Origin: Carex sylvatica
Lineage: Eukaryota; Streptophyta; Magnoliopsida; Poales; Cyperaceae
Assembly (NCBI GenBank): GCA_964058845.1
Contig: CAXKVR010000009.1
Coordinates: 62,001-126,000 of the forward strand
Length of the DNA: 64,000 bases
Direction of reading: 5' to 3'
The position numbers and the translations under genes are program-made. The notes beneath the pieces were generated by a model, which searched no databases, was not told where the DNA came from, and saw only the letters and a list, made by a program, of their open reading frames with translations. Positions within the stretch are counted from its first letter, which is position 1. Each line of letters begins with the position of its first letter. Positions 47,493 through 59,796 of this stretch are shown piece after piece.

Positions 47493-48167
47493 GGGGGAAT
47501 TTCATATATATTCCTCAAAAGTTTTAATATTACGTATTTATCATTTCAAAATCAGTAATTACATATTTATCCTTGAAAATTATACAAACTCACATATTTG
47601 CCCAATCTAACTCTATAACATATCAAATATCTCGAAAAATAATTAAATAATATTATTAAAACTTTAAATTTTACAATATTAATTAATAATATATTGACCA
47701 TTATGCACTTCGATCTCTTTAGTCTGTCTGAGTTCTTTTCTCTGTAAGACGCTAAACATCCCCCACCTCTCTCTCCAAACGCGCCAAATCACAGATTTCT
47801 CTCTGCTTTCCCTAGTCGCCTCCCCTTTCACATATTTATGCCGTCCCTCGCTGCTTTAATTTTCTATTTTCGTTTAGAGAGAGAGGCAGGAGGTTTGGTA
47901 CTTTAGAGAAAAGAGAATTTAGACGGACTAAAGAGACAAAAACGAAGAGCATAATAATCGACATATTTTTTAATTAATATTGTGAAATATTTTTTTAAGT
48001 TAAAAAATATTATTTAATAAGTTTTGGAGATATTTTATATGTTATAGAGTGAGATTGAATAAATATGTGAGTTTGTATGATTTTGAAGGATAAATATATA
48101 ATTATTAATTTTGGAGGGATAAATACATAATATTAAAATTTTTGAGGAATATACATGAAATTGCCCC
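47493..48167. mobile_element. GGGGGAATTTCAT-family long-TIR element
   Basis: It begins GGGGGAATTTCATATATATT and ends AATATACATGAAATTGCCCC, with mirrored motifs inward (ACAAACTCACATATTTGCCC against ATATGTGAGTTTGTATGA). The middle (47720-47950) is GC-richer with CTCTCTCTCC tracts and may be captured foreign sequence. No clear target duplication. Confidence 0.65.
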
Positions 48168-49986
48168 TTTCTTGGATTTCACAAATTAAGTTGTTGAAAA
48201 CAACACCTTGAATCAGAAAGTTTGGTTAATTAATATATCAACATTATACAATATATATACACATAAATATATATATACATAAATATTTCAGTGCATAGGT
48301 ATAAATATTTGTTTTACTTAATATTAACAATTTCAGACGTTATCCAACGCCATATATAAACAAATATCATGTTTTGTGGTCCACATAGATAGTTACAATA
48401 ATATTAATATCTTTAAAAATTTATAAGATTTGTTCAATTTAATTTGAGTGGTCTCCCATATATGAGGCAAGAGCCTCTCACAATAAGACGAATAGCACAA
48501 ATTGGGAGTCCGTGTCGCCCCAGGTACTTGAGGTAATTTAAAAAAATTGATGGCCTAGATTAATTCTAGTTGGGCCAAAGTCAATCCACAGCAAGGCGGG
48601 ACTTAGGGAGTCTGCTTTGAGATTCGTGCCACCTGAAAAAAACAGTCCAGAATTATTACTTGCACCTCAGGTTCATGTGGTGATACAGATTCACAAATTG
48701 GAGAGGCCAGGCCATTTTCCAAAAGACACATGGGCCGACCTTCGACCTTGATAATAGACCCTGGAAAGAATTAAATTTGTCAAATTAAATGACATTGTTA
48801 CTAGCAAATTAATTAATTTATGCTAGTGCTATTTCCACGGGCTGTGCACAAGCATATACATCTCTTTCTTTCTTTCTTTTCTTTCTCTTTTTCCTTTTCT
48901 GAGTTTGGAACCCGCAGATGATATTACTAAATCCATCTCCAAATAACAATTCGAAGATGCTTTGTTTTTATAACGAATCCGAAATATACCTTCAGTTTAA
49001 TTAAAATATTGGTTATGTTACTGTAGATTTTGACACTAAATCTGGGCTGATAACATGGACCAATTGGATTCAGTTCACATTGAAACCCAACAAAACCAAA
49101 GTTTTTTCTTCACTACTGTGTATCCTACAAATTTTAGTAACAACAATAAAATCCTTAACTGCAAATTGGATTCCAATATAAAAGTTTACAAGATGAAAAT
49201 TTACCTGCTCTCATTTCTGTTCCACTGCATCTTGAATGATATGAGATATAATTTTGACGAAAATGTACAATAAAACAAACTTTGACGATATTGGTACCGT
49301 GCCAGTTGGGTCTGGACCGTCCGATCAGAATTCAGGCCAATCCAGTCCAAGGTAGATTCACGGAGCACCTTTAATATTCGAACGATCCAGATCAAAACAT
49401 GGTATCAGCTCCTCTATGCTTAATTGTGTCTTGAAATTCCCTTTGTAAGTACTTAACTAATGAAATGAAAACAAATATTATTTATATATTAATCAAGAAA
49501 AAAAATGATGCACAAACCCCCCTGGAGTAACCTTCATTTGAATAACTATACTTGTAATTCACAAAATTTTGTTCCTCAAAATTCTAAACTTTAATCTTGG
49601 ATCTTGTTTAATCTCTTCTCTAGTTACCATACTCATCAAGTCATGAAATTGTGCCATGTACAAACAACTGCTGTAAATAATTAGATTATATATATACATA
49701 AAACAGGGATTAACCAATGTAAGCACTTTTCACATGAGGCGTTTACGTAATGGAGAAACAACAAATTGATCACATATGTAGTGTGAGCCATCTGATACCT
49801 AACAAAAATGTATTTTTTAAATCATTTTCTCTGCACAAAACAAACCGCCTCCTTCCCCTAATTTTCACCAAAACCCCTCCTGAATTTTCTCATAATCTTA
49901 TATTTAAATTCACCTCCACTTTCAAATGTTCATGACATCGCAACCTCCCCACCAATTCAATTCCCCTTCCATTCAAACTCAAAACC
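48168..49986. other. Intergenic upstream of the lipid-transfer-like gene
   Basis: No gene recognised. An AT-rich stretch at about 49890-49910 (CTTATATTTAAATTCACC), some 85 bases before the ATG at 49987, may serve as a TATA element for that gene. Confidence 0.4.
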
Positions 49987-50394
49987 ATGGAGAAGATTTC
50001 TCCAATAATAATAGCACTCTTTTTACTCTTTTCACATAGCATGACAAGTGGGACCCTAGTCCAGGCACAAACCCTATGCCTTTCACAATTTGCACTTGCT
50101 ACCGAGGCGTGCACCACTAGCTACGCAGTACCCGGCGGACAAAATGTAAATGTGACACTATCAGTAAATGAAATTGAGCCGTCGGATGAGCACCACCGGT
50201 CCCACCGCCACCACCCAATTCATGATGACGACCCGCAAGACACTCCATGTTGCAGACGACTCATGGGAATCGACAACGCATGCATGTGCCAGATCCTGTC
50301 ACGTCTGCCAAAATTCATTACCAAACCTAAACATACATTGACCTTGATGCCGATCAAGGGTTGTGATGTTTCGTTCGAGTGCGACGGGATCTGA
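49987..50394 (+). CDS. Eight-cysteine lipid-transfer-like (AAI domain) secreted protein
   Basis: A 135-residue single-exon protein with a signal peptide (about 1-28, ending near VQAQ) and the eight-cysteine pattern of the plant LTP / 2S albumin / trypsin-alpha-amylase inhibitor superfamily: Cys31, 42, 88-89, 99, 101, 126 and 132, with the CC and CxC pairs in place. Members bind lipids or act as inhibitors in the apoplast. The gap between the second Cys and the CC pair is 45 residues, much longer than the roughly 10-20 usual, and contains a His/Asp-rich stretch at 68-84 (DEHHRSHRHHPIHDDDP). The helical scaffold is otherwise normal, so this is a loop insertion that could bind metal. The ATG sits in a good context (AACCATGG). 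Looks intact. Confidence 0.85.
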   Translation: MEKISPIIIALFLLFSHSMTSGTLVQAQTLCLSQFALATEACTTSYAVPGGQNVNVTLSVNEIEPSDEHHRSHRHHPIHDDDPQDTPCCRRLMGIDNACMCQILSRLPKFITKPKHTLTLMPIKGCDVSFECDGI

Positions 50395-50759
50395 AAGAAG
50401 AGAGAGGTGTTATGTTGTGGATGATGATTTCAAGTTATGGTCAGATTTAATAATTTTGATTTTTATATATGTGTCGTCAATTAATGTTTGGTTCTGTGTT
50501 GTAAGGGTTTTTTATAATTAAGTAATTAAGTTGCCTTATTAATTAATTATGAAAAAAGAAAGGTGATATTAATTGTAATGGGTTTGGAAAAGTTACGAAG
50601 TCTATTATATTTTATGAGTAAATGTTTCCTTTTTTAGATTAATTAATTCAATGTTTCATAAGTGTTTATTAGATGCATGTATATATATGCTGTAAACGGC
50701 ATATCAAATACTATTCTCTTGTATTGAGGATTCAAGTTTATAATACATTAATTATATGG
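50395..50759. other. 3' flank of the lipid-transfer-like gene
   Basis: AT-rich sequence that should contain the 3' UTR and poly(A) signal, but several AATAAA-like sites prevent a firm call. Nothing else seen. Confidence 0.4.
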
Positions 50760-51600
50760 AAGGATATATACTTAATTAACAGTCAATACTTAAAGGAAAA
50801 TTTACTGTCATTTCATGGTTTTTTTATTAAACAAATTATGATCCTATGTTATCATAATAGTTTAAAAAAAATAAACTGTTTGGCAATACAACCAAGACAT
50901 CACCAAAATACAATACTTTGCTTGTATAAAATAATTAGTTAGCAATAATTTTGTTTTGTTATTTTGGATCCTATATATATATATATATGCACAAGAAAAA
51001 TGAGCATGTATGGATTTTGGATGTACCATATTTATGATCAATATCAGAATGGAAGCGACATATTTTCTTAATGGAAAATAAGAAATTGCAATTAATATCT
51101 TAAAGCATAATTTTATAAAAATTAATATCATAATTTTTTATATTTTGAAGGATATGAATAATTTTATAAAAAAAGCATGGATTTTTTTCCCTATCAATTA
51201 TATCTTAATAACAAGTAATAGAAAATTGCATAAATCTTGTAAAATAATACTTCATGAAGCATGCAATTAGATCACACAAATCACATATTAATAACAAATT
51301 AATCAAAAGTTAATAAAAAACTAATTACAAAATTAACAAAAAAAATTATCCATTTTTTAAAAAGAAGTAAACAAAGCTCTGGTTTTTTGTTTCTGAGTGA
51401 AAAATGATGCAATTGGGTTATCTTTTCTAAAGAAAAAAATACAGACCGTACAATCACGATCAGATGGACAGGACTTGCAGCAATGAACCAACAAAATATT
51501 TGATTAAAGTAGCTCTAAAAATCCGCTGCCCAGTTTTTTCTCAAAAAATTATATGAAACATTGGCAACATGGAATATTACTCACAGTAAGCCACAAAAAC
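50760..51600. repeat. Segmental repeat, copy I
   Basis: First of three related blocks (also 55810-58040 and 62455-64000). Markers are TTTACTGTCATTTCATGG, GATCAATATCAGAATGGAAG, GACATATTTTCTTAATGG and TTGGCAACATGGAATATTAC. It includes an (AT)n run near 50973. No gene. Confidence 0.65.
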
Positions 51601-51639
51601 TTATTCAGAAGGACCATACTGTAGCTGAATTCGTATACT

Positions 51640-51792
51640 CTGAGATATCTCAAATTTTGCGTGACTTTATGGAAAATGTCAACCGTTTAAATACGTTCTA
51701 CACGAATCTCAAAGCATACGTAATACTGACCCCTACATCACCCCCGAATATGCACCGGACACGTCGGACACGCAAAAGTTAAGATATCTCAG
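51640..51792. mobile_element. Short MITE with GAGATATCTC ends
   Basis: CTGAGATATCTCAAATTTTG at the left and TTAAGATATCTCAG at the right. The inner text (TACACGAATCTCAAAGCATA, CACCCCCGAATATGCACCGG) matches the left arm of the foldback at 41724-42133, so it is a short relative without the hairpin. Confidence 0.65.
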
Positions 51793-53250
51793 AGGTTACG
51801 AACTCACTGTAGCTGGCACAAAAAATTCACATGGAATATTTTATGTGGCAATCGGAAGAGGGAATACATGCGGCCACTGTAGCTGGCCTTTATTATCTTC
51901 TCGACGGCTCTGCTTTAAGTTTGGCAACATGTATCTCTCCACAGAGTTTTATGCAAATGGAATTCACATCCGATGGCCGAAAGAGGTTCCATTCTCCTGC
52001 ACGGCCAGTTTAGTTATCCATTTCCTACTACGTGGCTTCTTATAAATTATGATTCGATGCAACTGAGGGTATGGTGGAGCCCACCAAAATAAATAAATAA
52101 ATACACACAGAAAAAACAATAATCGTAAATTTCAGGAAAAAAATAAAATAAAATAACCAAAATATTGTTATATATATATTATTGTTACCTGTGAGTCAAA
52201 ATTTACCGCAAAGTAAAAATTAACAAAGGAATCAGGGGAAAAAAAATGTTTTCCTGAAAAAATAATGTTAACATTGTTACTTTCTTCGTTATAAAATGAA
52301 GCAACAAAAATATTTTTTTTTTCCGAATAATGTGTGTTCATTTTATACTTGATTTTATTTAAATGGTTGTGTTTCAACTTCCAATTAATGTCAATTTGGA
52401 ATTCTCTCCCTTCCATATTTGATTCAATTTAATGGTTAAAGTATTACATTTTGTATGATCTACGCCTTCTATTTGGTAATTAAAAAAAAAAAGTAAGAGA
52501 AAAAGAATGAAAGAGATGACATATCAAATTACATGAAATTTAGTTCCGATATCTAAAATATCAAAATAGGATGCAATGTTATTGTCAAATTAAGATTTCT
52601 GGTTCCAACAATTTTAGTATTAAATTATTTTTCGAATCTGACTCTACTTCGAAATTTCTACTCACTCGTTCTATTTTTCTATATTATTTAATTATAATTT
52701 ACATAAAAAAAAAATTCTGCATTAACTTAATGTGAGAACTTTTGCATTTAGGCCCAAAAAACACCTAAAATACAACACATCACATTATCTTGTTAATTAC
52801 TACTTTTAATACCTAGCTATTTAGCAGCCAACAAAAGAATGTCGGATAGATAAAATATAACTCACTAATTACATAAGTTATATGTTGGATAATTATCTAG
52901 TATTATTTGATAAGATAATGAAAAAAATATTATTTATATTGATAAGCATAATCAAATAAACAGTTCCATTGACACCCTCATGGATCCTCTAAATACATGA
53001 AATAAACTCAATTGATTTCATGTACAAGAATATCATGAAGGTTGTGAATTTAATAAATGAATTCCATAACCGCAATTAAATTAAATTACTCCAATTAATT
53101 TCATAAATTGGCAGAGACATTTATACAACATTAATATTCATGGAAATTTATCTAATTTTGTGTTTCATGAAATTAGTGTTATAATTAAACTACATATTTT
53201 TCACAAAAAATTAAGGGGGGAATTATAAAATCATATATATATATATATAT
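51793..53250. other. Intergenic, nothing recognised
   Basis: Two short open frames near 51831-52045 overlap in different frames and match no family I know. The remainder is AT-rich with an (AT)n run just before the hairpin at 53251. Confidence 0.5.
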
Positions 53251-53702
53251 AGAGGTTGGCTACTATGCTTATATAAGCATATCCCCACTTTACCTCAAAA
53301 AAAAAAAATATCCCCACATATACTTATAACTCATTTTTGTGCTTTCAATGTCCAAATGGTCGATCTGAACCGTTCATCTTGTTCTCCATATTAATATGTG
53401 CTTGGAAACTAAATTTTATATTTTTCTGAATTTTTTTACTATTTATTAAGCCATTTTGAAAATTATTAATCCAACGGTGGCTGCTGATTTTACTGTTTTG
53501 TGCAGCCACCGTTGGATCAGCGATTTTCAAAGTGGCTTAATAAATAGTAAAAAAATTCAGAAAAATGTAAAATTTAGTTTCCAAGCACATATTAATATGG
53601 AGAACAAGATGAACGGTTCAGATCGACCATTTGGACATTGGAAGCACAAAAATGAGTTATAAGCATATGTGGGGATATGCTTATATAAGCATAGTAGCCA
53701 AC

Positions 53703-53706
<4 letters not shown>
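53251..53706. mobile_element. Near-complete hairpin MITE (456 bp)
   Basis: AGAGGTTGGCTACTATGCTT at the left end is mirrored by AAGCATAGTAGCCAACCTCT at the right. The arms stay complementary to the centre, where CCAACGGTGGCTGC (53471-53484) faces GCAGCCACCGTTGG (53502-53515) across about 17 bases. The left arm has a small extra segment with an A run near 53298. It is embedded in TA repeats, consistent with a TA target. A transcript would fold into a long double strand. Confidence 0.9.

Positions 53707-53752
<46 letters not shown>
53707..53752. repeat. AT microsatellite
   Basis: An uninterrupted AT run next to the right end of the hairpin; a shorter run lies at its left end (53234-53250). Confidence 0.9.
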
Positions 53753-53754
<2 letters not shown>

Positions 53755-54480
53755 GATAAAAAATTAGTGAAAAACAATTTTAAACGATCAAATCATAAAA
53801 AAAAATGGAAAACAATGGAGGAGACGCAAAATTTGGATGTTGATTTTTTAGGAAACTTTTAAGTCACAGTCTCCCATTTATTTCTCCGAATCGAAATTAC
53901 TTCTTTTCACATATTGTTCATTCATAATTCAGGAATTTGATTTTTCAACTTATTAATTCAAATAAATGAAAAATTAAATTTAATTAAATTTCTATATACA
54001 TGAATGAAAAATAATATAAATTACATCTAATAAAATATAATTTTTAAAATTTTTGTTATTAAAAATTAAAAATAGAAGAAAGATGGAGGCACAAAAAATA
54101 AAAACATTTGAACTTTTCTCGGAAGAAAAACTTTTTTTTTGTGATGTGTCATTAATATTCAAACAAAAACTTTGAAATTATGCATCACGTCTTTATCTCC
54201 ATTTAATGCTCAAACAATCAATACAAAACTGTTAAACATGATCTAGCTCCATGTTAAAATGTGCTGAGAGATCAAATTTTTTAGTTTTTTTTTGGAAAAA
54301 AAATACTATTTTTCATAAGTACAATTAACTAGTTTTAAATATCAGTTAAAGGACTAAATATTTTTCTTAAACATACTACATATTTCGTCAGAAAGAGACT
54401 ACTTAGCATTGTCCTAACTCTTAGAACTTGTTGGTATTCTTTCTTTAATAAATGTTAAAATGGGTACTTTGTAAATTTAA
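53753..54480. other. Intergenic, nothing recognised
   Basis: AT-rich sequence with no supported feature. Confidence 0.6.
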
Positions 54481-54622
54481 AATGATTTTTAATAGAAAAG
54501 TCAATAAATCGGATAAATTTGTGAATTTTTTAAATTTGGAAGGGTAAATATGATATTATTAATTTTGGAGGGGAAAATACGTAGATTCAAAAAAATTTAG
54601 AGCTATACATGAAATTCCCCCT
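54481..54622. mobile_element. Right end of a GGGGGAATTTCAT-family element
   Basis: ATACATGAAATTCCCCC closes a stretch whose inner motifs (GGGTAAATATGATATTATTA; AAAATACGTAGATTC) match the right end of the element at 21518-22648. No matching left end was found nearby, so it is a truncated copy. Confidence 0.55.
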
Positions 54623-55809
54623 AAATTTTAAATAAAAATGATTTTGCAGTTGGAAACTCATAAAAGTAATATTATATTTTTTATTTGTTTTTCAGGGAGC
54701 GTCATCATTTTAGATGTATGCATGTTTTTATCACGATTTTATCATTTCATAAATTGAAAAAGTGTGAGCAAACAATAAAAATCATGAATGTAAAATATGA
54801 TCTAGTTTGATAGAAAAATTATATAATAACAATTTTCAACCCATTATTTATACCGAAGAACGGACTCCCATTTTATAATTGTCTTGCAAGAAAGAAAAAG
54901 AAAAAGAAAAAGAAAGACAACATTAATGCAAAAACATTGGATAAATCTTTATATGTTTTTAAAATATATTTGTTATCTTGAGTTGTTAATTTCTTTTTGA
55001 GAGATCAGAGAAAATTAAACACAAATAAAAAAAATAGAAAGAAAAGAACTCATTACTAATAATAGAAGTTACAGGTATTATGATTTATTTTTAAAAATGT
55101 TTAATAATTGTTTTTTGATAGAACAATTTTCTTTAAATTTCATAATTTATCATTGAACAAAAATTATATACAAATATTTGTATTTGTTTTGCAGTTTTAA
55201 ATAAGATGTACTTAGAATTGAGAATTAATTTTCCAAAAAATTTATAAATCGTGAGGTCATATTGGATTTAGAATACATTTATTGAAAACCTGCAAATTAA
55301 AGTTGTCAGTAGTAAATTCTAAAATAATATAATTATGATAATTTGCCGACTTTTTGTGTTGCATTTCAAAGATATTTAGTTTTTTATAATAAAGGAAACA
55401 TAATTTGTTTTAATTTTTTGACATATATTAAAATTTAAAAAATATATATACAGTTATAATAGTAAGCAAAAAATTATGTCAAAATTAATTTATTGCTTGA
55501 TTGGAAGATTGCATATTTATTTGTTTAATTCAAACACCTAAATGAATAATTCATTTCAGTATAAACACAAATATGAGCAACTTGCTTATTAAATTGATAA
55601 CTTATTTGATTACATTTTCAGAATAGATATACAACATCTCTTAATTTTGCTTATTAAATGGATAACTTGTTTATTAATTTGGTTCGGTTTTAATTCAGTT
55701 GATAAGTGTATTTTGGTCAATTTAGTTGTACTTTTGAAAACCAAATAATATTTTGCGTTGCTTGTTTTATTTCAATTTTAACCAAACAGAACCCATAAAC
55801 ACCCTACCT
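54623..55809. other. Intergenic, nothing recognised
   Basis: Very AT-rich. An (AAAAAG)n-like stretch lies near 54890-54916. No exon or transposon end supported. Confidence 0.6.
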
Positions 55810-56123
55810 ACAAGAGAGACAGTTTACTTAATGGAAAATTTATGGTCTTTTCATGGTTTTTTGATAAAACAACGATGAAAGAATGAGGATCATATAAAAT
55901 CTTATAATACAATAACAATTGAAATAAAAAATTGTTGGGCAATACATCTTAGACATTACCAAAAAGAGAAGGACTATTAGATATGTTCTTACATTTTTTA
56001 TCCAGCAATACTTTGCTAGTATAATATAATAAGCAATTAATATTAATTTTTTTTTATTTTGGACCCTCTAATAAGCACAAGAAAAATGACTAATGAAGTA
56101 TATTTTATGTCGCATATATATAT

Positions 56124-56714
56124 AGAGTTGGGCGTGCTATGCATATATAGTGTCATGTTGTGGTATGCATTTTTCAATTGTCAGATGGACTTCAAGATTC
56201 GTGCAAGAAAATTTCGCTGGATGAGAACTTAAGGAAATGGATGGAAATTTTAATTATTGCTAATGAAAAAATAGGTCGTTGATATGTCCGTGGGTTTAGT
56301 CCCGATTTTTTCTTTCTAAAAACAATGGAATTAGAAAGAAATCGAAAGATTATCATGATAGAAGTTTGATTTAAGAGATTCTTATCTGATTCAATTGCAA
56401 AGGGGTTTTGCCTCAAATTATCTTGTTAAGAAAAATATGAGAAACCTCTCAAATTCAGTACCAGATACAAGAGGGTATTTTGTAGATCGAAGAGACTTTT
56501 ACTTCATTTTCTATATTTCATTTTCACCGCATCTGTGATTACAAAGAAAGAGAACGCTAACGGAGAGTCGGACCACTCTGTTTTAATTTTTTTCCATCTC
56601 CGTTATTCATCCAGCAAAAATTTCCTGCATGAATCTTGAAGTCCATCTGACAGTTGAAACCAATTACATAGCACACTATAACACTATATATGTATAGCAC
56701 CGTAGCTCAATTCT
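56124..56714. mobile_element. Hairpin MITE, AGAGTTGG ends
   Basis: AGAGTTGGGCGTGCTATGCA (left) faces a right end whose reverse complement is AGAATTGAGCTACGGTGCTA. Inner arms include GTCAGATGGACTTCAAGATT against AATCTTGAAGTCCATCTGAC. TA-rich flanks. Non-coding. Confidence 0.75.
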
Positions 56715-56734
56715 ATCTATCTATATATATATAT

Positions 56735-57157
56735 ATGGATATTGATTTGGGTGAGCCATAACTCACCAAGTGTTTGTACTTCACGTCGTATTTTCATTTT
56801 GAAAGTCCAAACGACTGATTCGAACCGTTAGATGTGATCTCTATATTGAAATGTGCTTGGAGACCAAATTTTACATTTTTTAGAAATTTTTTACTATTTA
56901 TTAAGCATTTTTTAAAATTGCTGTTTTGCTGTGAACAGTAAAAAAACAGTAAAATTTTCTGGATCATCGGATCAGCAATTTAAAAAAATGCTTAATAAAT
57001 AGTAAAAAAATTCGAAAAAATGTAAAATTTAGTCTCCAAGCACAACATGAAGAACAAGATGAACGGTTTGGATTAGTTGTTTGAATTTTTAAAATGGCTA
57101 AAATGAAACATGACTCACCAACACGAAATAAGCCATAGCTCATTTTAACCAAACTCT
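56735..57157. mobile_element. Hairpin MITE related to 53251-53706
   Basis: The arms share text with the 53251 hairpin: AAATGTGCTTGGAGACCAAA, TTTTTTACTATTTATTAAGC and the mirrored GCTTAATAAATAGTAAAAAA. The right end reads, on the other strand, AGAGTTTGGTTAAAATGAGC. It is separated from the preceding MITE by only about 20 TA-rich bases. Confidence 0.75.
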
Positions 57158-58199
57158 ATATATATGATCAATATCAGAATGCAAGGGACATATTTTCTTC
57201 TTGGAAAATTAGAATATGATATGAATAAGTTATACTAAGAAATAAAGTTAAAAACTAGCTATGTGCAAACATTTTATCTATCATTGATTTCCTTATGTTA
57301 TATATCTTAAAATAAAATTTTCATCAAACATGCAAGTAGAACACTCAATCACATGTTAATCACAAATTAAAACAAATTATCCTTATTCATAGAGAATAAT
57401 TCTCTCTTGGGCTGAGCTTTTCTCTCTAAGGCCCAATTTGGCCCATCTCCTCCTGATCATCTCATTTTGCTTTTTATTTGTTTGGACCCTCAACATTTTT
57501 TTGTCCAAAATGCTTATTATCAGAAATTGTTTTATGAAATTAATAAGTAAGATATTTATTTAGATTGAAACTTAACATAAATAATATAAACCACAGAGAC
57601 TTAGAAACTCAGCGGACGACATGTGATCGTACTTTTAAATTTACAATAGAATATCTTAGAAACATGCATGCATGGAAAACTTTCTTGACATGAATGAAAT
57701 TATAGTGCAACGGAAATAATTTTACATAAACACTCTAAAAATAATTAGAACACCCAAAAATATATACCAAACACAAAAATCAATTCCTCTTTGCTCGCTC
57801 ATCCGAAAATCAGTCCATGTCTGATAGAATAATTGCACAACAATCTGACTAATTACGTGACGGCCGGTTTACAAAATATGTGAAAGTTCTTCTTCCGACT
57901 TTAGAATATTGAGTTGAAACTCTTAAGAAATTAATCACAACATTTCGAGTAATCACCATGATTTAAATTAAATTAATAATTAAATACGCGTTCTTGAATT
58001 CAATTTCAGGGCCTGTAAAATGATTTAAATTCTAAATATTATATTTCATTGAGAAAAAAAATGTTTATATTAGGCGAAGTATATGAGAGGGAGGGTAAGT
58101 ATTAATTGGGTCTAGCTAGAAGCACAATTTGTCAAAAATATTAGAGGATAGAGAGAAGAAAAATGAAGCATGTACATATCACTCAAATAACATGCTCAG

Positions 58200-58905
58200 T
58201 TACATTATCACATAATATGTACATTCATTTGAGGGGAGTTTGTGGAAGGTGAATAATGGTTGGGCATGTCGTTTCTGGAAAGATTGCTGGTTAGAGGAGG
58301 GATGATACTTAATAATGAGGTGGATTAACGGGTGTGGAACGGTATGGAGGAGGCGAGGGTCGCAGTAGTTAATTAATTTTGGGCACGAGTGGAAATTGGG
58401 ATTTCGGAGAAATTGAATGGGTTGTCGGAGCATATCAGGGTGATGTTGGAGATGATTAAACCACCAAGTGCAGAGGAGGAGGAAGATAAGGCTGTATGGG
58501 ACCTTTCTCCACAAGGTAAGTTTTCTACTACCATTGCTTATAATTTATTGATACATTCCTTTAATTTAAATTGCGGATTATGGAAAGATGTATGGGGATG
58601 GAAAGACCCTTAAAGAATCAAGCTATTCTTATGGCTAAGTGTGAATGACAATTGACAAACAAAAGGACTACGATGATGCTTTGTGACTCGAGCATATGTG
58701 GGAGATGCAACATACGCGAGGAGACAACACTTCATGTACATCGAAATTGCATACATGCAATGAGTATTTGGGAACAAGTTGTGCCTATGTCAATTGGAAT
58801 AGATTATTTGCTCTACCATTAATTGATTTTATTATGGAAAGATATTGTAGAGAGGAGTAATTATTAGAATTTTAGTCTACGATGAGCTGCAGATGTAATT
58901 AGAAG
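58200..58905 (+). pseudogene. Decayed LINE reverse-transcriptase C-terminus (zf-RVT)
   Basis: Plus-strand reading, with stops and frame changes, gives the usual 3' coding part of plant non-LTR retrotransposons: a WKVNNGWACRFWKDCWL stretch (58235-58290), KAVWDLSPQGKFSTTIAY (58490-58540), LWKDVWGWKDP, and then, after a stop, RIKLFLWL. Next comes the zinc-binding part with CGRCNIREETTLHVHRNC (near 58697-58752) and IWEQVVP. The spacing matches the zf-RVT domain seen in 'putative ribonuclease H' proteins. Upstream endonuclease and reverse-transcriptase parts are absent, which fits 5' truncation. Confidence 0.78.
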
Positions 58906-59790
58906 GTAAATAGGTGAATATATTTCTTTTCAGGTACAAACTCATATAGGCATTACGATCTGTATTTTATTGTTGCTTTCAAAAATTAGAAGCGTGTATA
59001 TTTAATTTGGCATCAACTTAAATCTGTTAGGGAAAAATAAAAAATAAAATGTAATTATTATAGATGAATAACTCTAATATAAACAACTGAATGTTAAAAT
59101 ATAAAAATGAACTAAATTATTTGAAACATATGGGTTTCATAAGATATAAATGGTTTTGGATTATGACTGTCAACAAATACATATTGGTTCAATAGCAAAG
59201 AATGCTTATTTTTTTAGAAAGCTTCGATGTTCAGTCTTTAAAAAATATATATGATCGCCAAATGGAAGTATTAATATATAATATTTTATCTAAAATATTG
59301 CACACTATATATGGAGTTTTTTTTATTATAAAAAAAAGAGTCAATTGATTTATATTCTCTTATTTAATTCATCCAATGGACATTTGTATTTTGCGAATTA
59401 GGTTGTCTATCATGAAATCATCCATTTTTAAATAATTGGGTTTCCCTTCGGTAGGTGTATAAAATGCACTCGGTAGTTACTTGCTGACATGTACGAGTAG
59501 GTATGTTTCTTTTTCTAACATATAAATAATACAAGTAGCAATTTTTTTTTTATCGATTGGTGGATTTCTCAAATGATTTCTGTACTTTATGATTATTTCT
59601 CTTTAAAATTTAAAAGTAGAACTCCAAAAATTTATCAACTTCCTTCCAAGTTGTTGGATATATATAAACCAACCCATTAGCCTCAATACACGAGATTTCC
59701 AACAACGTACATTTACGTACCGTTAATACACAAAAGATCAGGGACCACTTCCAAAAATTATTCTTCTAACTTCCTCATTTATACCTCTGG
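58906..59790. other. Intergenic; promoter region of the DUF247 gene
   Basis: Nothing recognised apart from a TATA element at 59659-59669. Confidence 0.5.
59659..59669 (+). promoter_or_regulatory. TATA box of the DUF247 gene
   Basis: ATATATATAAA about 130 bases before the ATG at 59797; the sequence after it (CCAACCCATTAGCCTCAATA) would form the leader. Confidence 0.5.
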
Positions 59791-59796
59791 TTGCAA

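Larger units (their letters stand above)
55810..58040. repeat. Segmental repeat, copy II, with two hairpin MITEs inside
   Basis: Markers shared with copy I: TTTATGGTCTTTTCATGG and GATCAATATCAGAATGCAAG. Shared with copy III: GAATAAGTTATACTAAGAAA, GGCCCAATTTGGCCCATCTC and ATCACCATGATTTAAATTA. The hairpins at 56124-56714 and 56735-57157 are inserted within it. Confidence 0.65.

Noticed and set aside
51831..52045. Two overlapping frames near 51.9 kb suggesting a small protein
   Set aside because: Different frames over the same bases, no signal peptide, no splice support, no recognised motif.
58389..58613. Free-standing 74-codon gene
   Set aside because: It is the part of the decayed LINE zf-RVT region that happens to be open, not a gene of its own.
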